Shown here: piece by piece, positions 48,401 through 60,400 of the stretch
How the letters are laid out: every line of letters begins with the position of its first letter
Numbering within the stretch: position 1 is the first letter of the stretch
DNA from: Brasenia schreberi
Lineage: Eukaryota; Streptophyta; Magnoliopsida; Nymphaeales; Cabombaceae
Assembly (NCBI GenBank): GCA_036023115.1
Contig: JAYKKT010000040.1
Location: 3,719,001-3,783,000, forward strand
DNA length: 64,000 bases
Reading direction: 5' to 3'
Position numbers and translations under genes: made by a program
The notes under the pieces: model-generated
What the model was told of the DNA's origin: nothing
What the model saw: the letters and a program-made list of their open reading frames with translations, nothing else
The model's database searches: none

Positions 48401-51400
48401 ACTAATTTAATGTTGAATTGTTGCACTCCACCAAAAATCATGTTTCCTTATTCCTCCTTCCTATTTACATGACACATCTGTTAGAGGATTTTCAAATAAG
48501 TTTGTTTGACTTGGCGACTTCTATTGTGACAGTTAAATGGCCACATAGGCCATGTTGTATGAAACCAAACTGATCAGTATTTTGCTGAAAAGAGGCCATG
48601 TCTCTCCCAGGAAAACCAAGGATGTCTCAAGTTTTGTGTAAGGTCTAAAGGCTTCGTTATCACAGTGGCGTGTTTGCTCTATAAATAGAGCAATAGACTA
48701 CAACAACAACTAAGCCTTTTCCCATACTAGATGGGGTCGACTCCATGAATTCTTTGTTTCCATAGGGCCCTATCATGTACCATGTTAGCAATTAACTCAA
48801 TATAAACTAAATCATTCTTTATTATTTCTTTCCAACACTTTTGTGGTCGTCCTCTTCCTATTTTAACATTTTCACAATCTAGTTTTTCATATTTTCTTAC
48901 GGGAGAATCCTTGGGTCATCATCTTTTGAGTTCTATATATTTCATTAAATAGTCTTGTGAGCCAAGTGAGCCCTATCTATCCTAGGATTTTCCATACTTC
49001 TATAGGAATATTGTTGGGTCCTAAAGATTTACCAACCTTCATATATTTAAGAGCCTCTTTGACTTCATTCTTTTAATAGGCCGATAAAAATTGTAGTTTA
49101 TATACTTTTCTTATTTGGTTAACACTCCTAAGCTAATACTACCATATGCACTTTCATTAAAAAGCTTATAAAAATAAATTTTCCATCTATTTTTTGATAT
49201 TATCATTCACAACTAAAATCTTCTCATCCTCATCTTTGATGCATCTAACAAAAGTAAGATCCCTAGTTTTCTTATATCTAGCCTTAACTATTGTAAAATA
49301 TCTCTTTTACCTTTTTTTTATTTAAGCTTTTTATATTAAATCATTTCAAATTTCGGCTTTTGCTTTGCTAATAGGCCTTTTTCACCTCTTTCTTTGCTTT
49401 CTTATAAGCCTCCCAAGTTTTCCTAGTCTTTTTGGCATAATGTAATTTGTAACATACCTTCTTTGCCTTGATTTTATCTTCCACCACTTCACTCCACCAC
49501 CAAGCTCTTTTTATGCTGGTATACCTCTCTTAGATTCGCCTGACACATCTTTTGTCACTTTTCTAATATGTATAGTCATATTATTCCACATATTAGAAGA
49601 TGTACCTACGTAATTCCAAGCATATCGTTTGAAGAACTTTATGTTTAAATATATCTTCTTTCTTACATTTAAGGTTTCAACATCTAGTCCGAATAACTCT
49701 ATGCAATCTATTCTTCTTTCTCCACTTTTTTACATATAAATTCATTACTAAATTCGATGTTGAGTAGTTAATCTTTTTCTTGGAATTACCTTATAATCTT
49801 TACAACACGATCTATCTTTTTTCCTATAAACAAAATAATCAATTTGTATTTGTAACAAACCTCTCTTATAAGTAATTAAATGTTCATCTTGTTTTTTAAA
49901 AATTGTATTGGCTATAAAGATATCAAAAGTTATAACAAATTTAAAATCTCTCTACCCTCCTCATTTATATCACTAAAACCATAATTTCCATAAATACCTT
50001 GATATTCTAATACCTCTTTACCGACATATCCATTGTAGTCTCTTCCCAAACAAATCATATCTCTTTGTGGAATTCTTTAAATTACCTTATCTAACTCCTC
50101 CCAAAAATCCTTCTTTATTCTATCTTCTAATCGTACTTGAGGTGTATAAATACAAACTATATTCAAAGCCTCTACTCCTAACATTAATTTCACTATCATA
50201 ATCCGGTCACCGTATCATTGTATCACTACTACACTATCCTTTAAATCTTTATTTATAATAATACCAACTCCATTTTGAGTCTTTTCCTCAATGTTCTGAT
50301 ATTTCAAGTACCAATATAAATCTTATTATCTAGGATTAGCTTCCTTACCCCCATATCCGTCCATGCTTAAAATGTGAAGACCCTCACTATAACTTATTGA
50401 CTACATTCGAGTGACAATATAGTGGGACTAAGTTCTTTACCCACACCCCTCTATGTTCACTACATTCGGGCAAAAATGTAGAGACACTTGCCTACATATT
50501 ACTGAATTTGGGGTCTATCATGCGTCCCTAAGAGGGAACTCTCCAACGCAATGCTCATAATTTGTAGAATCTATGATAGATAAAATCCGACAAAGTTTTA
50601 CATTGGCTGTCGAAAGCCTAATACAACCCTCCTCCTTTATTTGGCCTTAGGACCGACCATGCAAGGGTGATCCCTTACACGATCAAAGTTAAATAAAGCA
50701 ATAGACTATTTAGAGAAATATACTCATTTTAGTTATCCTTTCTTTCCCTATCTTGTTGTGTTGTTTCATACTGATTTTTCAATTCCTTTTATAGACAACT
50801 AAAAATTGCAGAAATCCATTATACTAGTACGTTTGTTTGTCTAATACTTGACTGCGCTAGTGCAAGATAGGTCAAGGGGTCTTTATTATATCCTGCAGGA
50901 ATTTGTTGGTGCTCTTTGTGCTCGGTCTTTTGGTGCCAGGGGTAGCGAAAAAGCCTTAAGATTAGTTAAACCCATGCCGACATTGGTGCATCACCATCTT
51001 TCTTGCAGAAGCTTGAGCAGATAACCTAACTATTCCAATCTCGAAAGCCCAACATCTCTAAATGCCTCCGACACCAACATCTTTTGCTTCTCTAATTTTC
51101 ATAGCCACAATTTGCCATATGCCTTATTTTTTTAGATTCTAGCATTTGGTTCAAGTGGTTTTATGTACCCTTCTTTCTTTCTCGTCTTTTTAGATATAAA
51201 TCCACTACAAATGAGTTGGTTCTGGATAGTTACACCTCTCTCTAGGATGATCTTGTAGCCCTTGCAACACAAGTTACTTTTTGTCTTCTGGACAAATTGT
51301 GTTCTAGAAAAGCCACTCTTATAAGTAATCAAATAAGAGTAATCAAATGGTCATCCCTTAAATATATTTACTATAAAGATATTTTACAACAACAACAACT

Positions 51401-54400
51401 AAGCCTTTTCCCATACTAGACAGGGTCGGCTACATGGATTCTTTGTTTCCACAGAGCCCTATCATGTGCCATATTAGTAGTTAACTCACAATAAGGTAGA
51501 TCATTCTTTATTGTTTCTTTCCAATACTTTTGTGGTCGTCCTCTACCTCTTTTAATACTTTCCAAATTTAGTTTTTCATACCTTCTTTCAGGTTCTTCTT
51601 TTGATCTTCTTTCTATATGTCCAAACCATCTTAAACGATATTCTCTCATTTTAGCCTCTATTGGTGCCACTCCTAATTTGTTTCTAATAACCTCATTATG
51701 TAGACGGTCTTTTCTTGCATGGCCACTCATCCACCTCATTATATATAAAGAGATTTTACATCCTAACAAAATTAATATATGGAGGTTGGTGCTGAAATAT
51801 AAAATATAAATTAGATTCTATGTAATAATTGATCTACTTAGTTCTTCATTTGGTTTCTTTGTTTGACGTGAGCATGGCTAGCGATACTTCAAGATGGATA
51901 AATAACAACCAATAGGTTGGCTGTCCGTTTGGACTCCATTTATCAGTTGTATCCATAACATAACTACATTAGTTGATATACATGTTGTTTCTGTCACCCA
52001 ATAAATGTTGCTTGGATTTCTTCTTCTTTGTTCCTTCTTTAAAGGAATATGGTCATCTTTGTTCTAGGTTCACACATTAGCAAGTGTGTCAAGAGAATAC
52101 AAGACAGGGTTCAAGCAAATTTCCCCTGGTGTCTTCTATGGATCCCCACTTGGTGTGCCTGCTAGAAATCCACATCATTTGTTGCAACTATTGAATGATA
52201 ATGATGGTGATCTTGTTGTAGAGAATGAATCGATCATAAGGTGAGCAAACCTCACTCTCACTGTGAAAATAATTCCTACTCTGCTTTTGGAGCAAGACAT
52301 AGTTTCTCATTTGTTGCTACTTATGGTTATATTTTAATTATAGGAAGAAAATTTGGTGTACTTTTCCAAGACAAGATGATGCATTCCAATTTGCTGGAAG
52401 TCATGAAAATGTTTCTATTTTTAGCTATCAAGATCATTTTAGTGGGCAAAGGAGGTTCCTTGTCTCAACCTATGAGGAATTTTGGCGAAGGTTATTATTA
52501 TTCTTTGTGTGTTTCATGAATTTGACTATTACTTCTGGTAGCTTCATGTTCTGATTATTCTAGATGTGAAACTTTTGGCTTCTATCTGTTGGATAACTTC
52601 CACAATTCATCATTTTAGATACTCAAGAATGGAGGAAAAATTTCGCCATCATTATGAAGTAATTCAAGAGGTGAATACCCTTTGATTGCAACCTTTATAG
52701 CATATGTAATGATCTTCTGTTTCCTTGGATGGTTTTTTTTTGTTCAATACCATGTAATCTTCCTGCTCAACTGTTGAAGAACAAAATCATATAATATAGC
52801 AGCAATGTGAAACATAAAACTTTACATCCAGTACGATGGATGTGGTCAAATCTGTCTCAGAGAATGATAAGGTGCATTGTAATACAATGTTCCCAATTTT
52901 CTAAATAATATGGTGCATATGACAAATGTTCTCATCTGCTTATGTTGGAGTGCTTTTCTTACGTGATTAGCCAGCCATGTGAGTTTGGACCTAGCAAACT
53001 TCTTTATGGTAGTTGTAAAAGTAGCACCACAATCTCGCCAATGATGTCTACAAACTCAAATAAAAATGTCGCAAGATCTTCAACAAACCAAATCACTAAA
53101 CACTTTGTGCACAAGACAAACCAAATATGTATAATACCATAAAAGTCAAGTGAGCACAAAAAGCTCTAATTATTCATTTCACAATATCCTCTATTTATAG
53201 AGGTTTATTACAAGTGAGAAGACAGAGACTATCATACAGTAGCTGTTCCCAACGGCTACGCTACTAGTAGTGTACCTGTTGAGTGTTGATTGACCCTTGA
53301 AAGGCAAGTCTAAAGGGACCCGTGCTAGGGCCTATTGGGCCCTAATGACCCAACTCTATTACAAGTTTAACACTCCCTCAAACTTCCAGTGTATATATCG
53401 AAAGTTTGTCCGACAAAATATAAATCTAGGGGTTGACAAAGACTTTGTAAAGAAATCTACTAGTTATAGTTCTAAATAAAGATAACATAATGTCAGTCTT
53501 TTCTTAAAGCATTCCTCCCGAATATAGTGACACTCTATCTCACTATGCTTGGTTCATTCATGGAATGTATTATTTGAAACAATATATGTGTCACTTTTAT
53601 TATCATAAAGCAATTCGGTAGAATCCTCAGTGCGACCTCCATGTATGTAAGAAGTTCAATGATCTAAGATATCTTTGCTATTGTGGTAGCCATAGCTCTA
53701 TATTCTATCTCCATAGATGATAGAGACATGTTCTACTTTTTGCATTTCGAAGAAATTAATGAGTCACCTAAAAATACACAACATTCAATGATGAAATGTT
53801 TATCATTGACATCTCCACCCCAATCAACATTTAAGAAGTTAATTTAAGAGAAGATGATGAGGTTAGAAGGATCCTCCTTTCAAGTGTATCCTCTATGTAT
53901 AACATAATTTGCATAGATGTATAATGGTGAGAGTTTTTTGAAATTGACTTGTCACATGTATCGCATATGCTGTCTAGTCGAGAGATGGTAAGATACATCA
54001 AGGCTCCTATCATTTGTGTATAGGGAGTGGAATTATCTAATTTTTTCTATCTGTAGTTCTCAGTTTGGTCCCCATTACCTTCGGTGTGCTCACCTTCTTG
54101 TCATTAACAATATCATTAGTAAATTTTGTTTGTGATATAAAATAACCCAAGAAGTAACTAAGTAGTACCAAATCTTTCATTTCAAGTTCTTCATGCATAT
54201 CTTTTTTGATGTGTAATATCTTATTTTCATTTTTCAGTGATCATATCATCTACATAGAGAAGTAGAATCACAATACCTGCATCCATTTTCCTTATAAACA
54301 AGGCAATGCCATTATAACAAGAGAAAAAATCCCTTGCTTGCATAAAATTCTCAAATGATTTTAACATCCAATTGATATATATCCCATTATTTAATTTCAC

Positions 54401-57400
54401 AAATAGAAATTAATATACGAACAATAGTCATACGAGTAACATGAAAAAAAGTTTCTTTATAATCAATCCCATATTCTTAAGAATATCCTTTATCTATAAG
54501 TCTTGCTTTATACCTTTTAGTAGATCCATCACTATGGGTTTTGGCCTTATAGACCCACCTACAATCAATAATTTTTTTATTTTTGGGTTTCAAAACAATA
54601 TCCCAACTATTATTCCTTTCTAGAGATTCTAATTCATCATTCATAGCTTTTCTCTATTCTAATTTTTTTTTTTGCTTGGTCATGATGATTTGGTTCAAGG
54701 ATACTTGATGTGATTGCTATATGGTTTCTATGTTGTGGTTGAAATGTTTTATAAGACACCAATATTTAAGGGGGTTTTATAATTCTTTTGCTAGGAGCAT
54801 TATCATTTTCTCTATTCCTCCTCACATAATGATGTTCAAAAGGTCTCATGATTTCTTCTCTAGTTTCGGGATTTCTTGGTTCATCCTCTAGATAGACCAT
54901 ACTTCCTCTTTGTCATCTAACCTTTTGTGAGAGATTTCATCTTAAAACGTATAATTATCTTGGGTGCTTTGTGACTTATCTCCGTAATAAAATTCATCTT
55001 CAATGAATTTGACATCTCTAGACACAAAAAGTTTATCTTCTTTTGGGTTGTAACATCTATACCCCTTTTTATCATTATCATACTGAAGAAAGACACATTC
55101 AATGGCCTTGGGATCTAACTTATCATTCTTATCCGTATAAATATAACACTTATATAAAAAAAAACTTTCAAACTGATTATAATTAGGTTTATTTAATACA
55201 ATTTTTCAATGGTAGAATGATTTTCTAGTTTGATTGATGGTATCATATTTATCAAATATACGGAAGTTAAAGCAGCTTCGGCCCACAGGTATTTGAGAAC
55301 TTTACTTGCTAACAACAAAGTTCTAGTAGTTTCAAACTTTCAATAATATGTTTATGTTTTCTTTCGGCTAAACCATTTTGTTCTGGAGTTTTTATACAAT
55401 ATTTTTTATATCAAATTCCATGTTATTCGAGATAGTTTTTTAAGTCATTTAGTGATATTTACCTTCGGAATTGGTTCTTAAGATTTTGATATTAGTTTCA
55501 AATTGAGTTTCGATCATATTGTGAAAGATAAAAAAATATTTAAAAACTTCCGATTTGTGTATGATATAACATAAGAGGTCACTCCTCCTTTTGAGGTTAT
55601 GGGAGCAGTTCTCCAAACATTGGAGTGCACTAATTTGAAGGCCTTTTTCGTGAAAAATGTTCTTTCGCCAAATGGTGTATGATATGTTTTATTGAAAATA
55701 TAATCTTTGCAAACAAAATCATTCTTTTCATTAATCTTTATCCATGGACAATTGTTCTTTTTGCTTACATCATGATGCCCCAATATTTTGTGTCAGAGCC
55801 CAAAATCATTATAAGTAGGCCCACATGTTATTAAAATTTTATATAACTAAATTATGCATGGTGTAGAGACCACCTTCTCTATATCCTTGCCTTATCACCT
55901 TGTTCGATAGATGATTCTGTACCACACATCCATTTGGTAAGAAAGTAACAATGCAACCATTATCACAAATTTGAGAAACCGAGAATATTAAGTTTTAGTT
56001 TTGGTATAAAACGTACTTGGGATATTTTAAAAGAATTACTTTCTAAGTTATCAATTTCTTTAACATCAAACTTAGTTACATCGGCCATAAACACTTATGC
56101 TTTAACTTGTGTGCATTTGTTTAATAATTTATATTAATTAGTCATAAGAAAGAAGCATCATAATCTAAAAACCATGACATATCTTAGTTTTTGGAAGAAG
56201 ATGATAACGCTTACCTGGAGATGCTTGTATTTTCTTTGAATATTTCTTTAATGTAGGCCTTCATTTTTTACAGTAGCTCTTCCTCGTTAATAGCAGCCAC
56301 ATGAGGAAACCTCTTCAATAAGAGAGGACACGTAGACTTTATATGTCCACTCTCTTTGCAATAGTGATAAATGTACTCTTGTTTAACCAAGACACTACAT
56401 TATCTTTGAATTATCCATTTCTTTCACTATTTTTTGCATGTAGATGTTTGTAGGTCTTCAAATAATTTTTAGGTTTAGATGTAATAAGAACCACTTCTTT
56501 GTTGTCTCTTATATTATGTAATATAATTTCTTTCATAACTAAATCGACCAAAATCTCATAGCTTTTGGGTCTCAGTTTTATATGAACCAAATTTGATCTA
56601 ATGTTTTCAAATTAGTTTCTCAATCTTCATATAAAAAAAAAGAAATATTGGTTGTCAAGATATTCTTAAAACTCATCCATACTTTAGAGTTTTTCGAATT
56701 TATCAAAACTCCTAAGTTGGTTCCAAAGATTAGAGAACGCATTATGCTTGAACTTTGTTTGAACATTATCATTTTTTTCGTTAAGTTTATTTGAAAAACA
56801 AAATCGTCTTGGGAATGAGTTTTCTTAAGATATTTCCAAGTCTTAAAAGCGTTGTGAAACATGGTAATCGTACTACAAAGTTTTTCATCCACATTTTGAC
56901 CAATAATCCACTGTGATTTTGACATTATACTTTTCCTATTTTTTAAACTCTTACTTGTATTTCTCTTGTAACTTGAGAAATTTATCCTTATCAAACACTT
57001 CTTCTATCCATTTGGGCTCTTTAATTATACCATCAATATAATTCTAATAGTTTATACAACAACAACAACAACTAAGCCTTTTTCTATACTAGACAGGGTC
57101 GGCTACATGGATTCTTTGTTTCCACGGATCCCTATCGTGTGCCATGTTAGCAGTTAACTCACAATAAGCTAGATCATTCTTTATTGTTTCTTTCCAACAC
57201 TTTTGTGGCCGTCCTCTAGCTCTTTTAATACTTTCCAAATTTAGTTTTTCTTACCTTCTTAGAGGTTCTTCTTATGATCTTTTTTCTATATGTCCAAACT
57301 ATCTTAAACAATATTCTCTCATTTTATCCTCTATTGGTGCCACTCCTAATTTGTTTCTAATAACCTCTTTATGTATACGGTCTTTTCTTGTATGACCACT

Positions 57401-60400
57401 CATCCATCTCAACATCTTCATTTCAGTCACATACATCTTTTTATACATGTTGATGATTAACTGCCCTAAAACTCAGAACCATAAAACATGGCAGGCCTAA
57501 TTACTGCTCTATAATATTTACCTTTTAACTTTAATGATATCTTCTTATCACAAAGAATACCTGATGCTCCTCTCCATTTTAACCACCAAGCATTAATTCT
57601 ATGCGTAACATCTCCATCAATTCTTCCATTACTCTGAAAAATTGACCCTAGGTATTTAAAACTTTCCTTTTGGGGGATGCAATGTGTGTCAATTTTAATT
57701 TTTATATCCTCTGAGATAACCAAATGATCAAACTTACATTCCATATATTCTGTCTTTCTTCTACTAATTCGGAGGCCTTTGCTTTCTAATGTTTTTCTCT
57801 ATAGTTCCAATTTTTTATTAACTTTTTCCTTAGACTCCTCCACTAATACAATGTCATCTGCAAATAACATACACCAAGGTACTTCATCTTGAATATGTTT
57901 TGTTAACTCATCAATCACTATTATAAATAAGTATGGACTTAAAGTTGATCCTTGATGTAACCCAATATTAACTTCAAAGAAGTCTGCCATTCCTTCGTGA
58001 GTCCTCACACATGTTTTTGCACCATCATACATGCCTCTTATAAGGTTAATGTATGTCAATGGGATACCTCTTTTTTTCAAAGTTCTCCAAAGAACCTCCC
58101 TCGGTACCCTATCATAAGCTTTTTCTAGATCAATAAATATCATGTGAAGGTCTTTCATTTTTGTTCTAAAATGTTTCATAAGACGTCTCAAAAGGTGAAT
58201 CGCTTCAATAGTAGATGTACCTGGCATAAATCCAAATTGGTTCTCTGTTATACTTGATACTTGTCTTAACTTACGTTCGATAATTCTTTCCCACAATTTC
58301 ATAGTATGGCTCATTAACTTAATACTTCGATAATTCACACAATTTTGAATGTCTCCCTTGTTCTTATATATGGGTATAAGTGTATTTGCTCTCTATTCCT
58401 CGGGCCTCTTTTGGTTTTTTCATATTTCATTAAATAGTCTTGTGAGCCAAGTGATTCCTATTTCTCCTAGTATTTTCCAAACTTCTATAGGAATATTATA
58501 TGGTCCTACCGATTTACCACTCTTCATATGTTTAAGAGCTTCTTTGACTTCATTCTTTTCAATACGTCGGTAGAAATTGTGGTTTATATACTTTTTTGAT
58601 TTGGCTAACTCTCCTAAGCTAATACTAACATCTTTATTTTCATTAAAAAGCTTATAAAAATAGTTTTTCTATCTGTTTCTTATATCATCATTTGCCACTA
58701 GAACTTTTTCATCCTCGTCTTTGATACATCTAACATAATTAAGATCTTTAGTTTTCTTATCTCTAGCCCTAGCTATCCTAAAAATATCTCTTTCACCCTC
58801 TTTTGAGTTGAGTTTTTTATATAAATCCTCCTAAATTTTAGCTTTTGCTTCACAAATGGCCTTTTTCGCTTTCTTCTTTGCTTTCTTATAAGCCTCTAAA
58901 GTTTCACTAGTTTTCTTAGCATAATGTAATTTGTAACATGCCCTCTTTGCCTTGATTTTATTTTGCACTATTTCACTCCACCAGAAGCTTCTTTTTGTGC
59001 CGGTACACCTCCCTTAGATACACCTAACACATCTTTCGCCACTTTCGTAATATGTATAGCCATATTGTTCCACATATCACAGGGTGTACCAACATAATTC
59101 CAAACATCTTCTTGAAGGACTTTTTGTTTAAATATATCTTCTTTCTCGCTTTTGAGGTTCCACCATTAGTCTGAATAACTCGATGCATTCTTTTCTTCTT
59201 TGTCCATTTTTTTATTTGTAAATCCATAACTAAAAGTCGATTGGGGTTAAGCTTTCTCTTGCAATTACCTTGCAATCTTTACAACACGCTCTATCTTTTT
59301 TTCTACAAATAAAGTAATCAATTTGTGTTTGTGATAAGCCACTCTTATAAATAATTAAATATTAATTCATTTTTAAGATTGTATTGTCTATAAAGAGATC
59401 ATATGCTATAGTAAAATTTAAAATCTCCCTACCTTCCTCATTTATATCCCCAAAACCAAAGTTTCCATAAAAAAACTTTACCAAAGTTTATAAATAAAAT
59501 ATTTTTTCATGGTACGTGTCCAACTTGGATAAGAGTTGAAAACCAATAAACAACAAAATGTCTCACTTTTTATTTTATTTTCTCAACAATAATAAAAAAT
59601 ATGAAGAATACCTTGATTCCCTCAAGATAATCAAACAAATCTCAAATTTAAAGATTTTTCCACAATCGTTGTGAATCCTAATGCAACTCTATTTAGACCT
59701 TTTCGGCTTTGATACTATGTAAAAATAGCACGACAATCTTGTGAATGATGTCAATAAACTCAAATGATCTCGTAAGATCTTCAACAAGCTAAATCACTAA
59801 ACACTTGGTGCACAAGCAAAACCATAATACCAAACAAGTAAAGTGAGCATAAAGGGCTCTAATTATTCATTTCACATCATCCTCTATTTATAGAGGTTTA
59901 TTACAAGTGAGAAGAGAGAGTGAGAGTGAGAGACTATCATGGAGCAACTGCTCCCAATGGCTACACTACTAGCCGTTGGGTGTTGACTGACCCTTCTATT
60001 ACAAGTTAACAGTAGTATCCTGGTCTTCTAAACCTTTGGTACAACTTTGTTGCTTTTACCAATTAATCTCTTAGAGATTTCACAAAACCTTTATCATTTA
60101 GTTTTCGACTTTTTGGAAATCTTTCACACCTATTTAAAATTTAACCTAGGAATTACAATTGAACTGGTACCAAGCCTTACGAAACAATCCTCCCGACCTT
60201 ACTGTAGCTCTATCTTACAGAAGCAATGTAGTCTTGTTTCACAAAGGTACACTTACTATAAACAGGTAGCGAGTGCAACACGGCACCATTTTTATCTAGC
60301 GTTTGATCAATTACATATTAATCAGGAAACAATTGGTTGGTCTAAAAATTATTGACAAACAAGATTTCTCTAAGCCACTTCATTTCTTTTTGTTCCAAGT

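Larger units (their letters stand above)
53014..60011 (-). mobile_element. Complete Ty1/Copia element in PrimPol intron 5
   Basis: Bounded by two LTRs (53014-53372 and 59718-60011) and by the 5-base target-site duplication GTAGT (53009-53013 and 60012-60016). On the minus strand from the right: primer-binding site resembling initiator tRNA-Met (GTATCAAAGCC, 59705-59717). Gag UBN-like (56620-56994). A zinc knuckle [13 protein letters not shown] near 56330-56370, its first cysteine changed to tyrosine. GAG-pre-integrase/integrase (55514-55783, [20 protein letters not shown]). RT beginning [17 protein letters not shown] near 54550, with the catalytic LLLYVDDMI at 54242-54268. RT/RNase H remnant (53831-54013, [16 protein letters not shown]). 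A purine tract TTTGAGGGAG sits against the left LTR. Stops and shifts make it inactive. A LINE is nested at 57057-59484. Confidence 0.93.
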
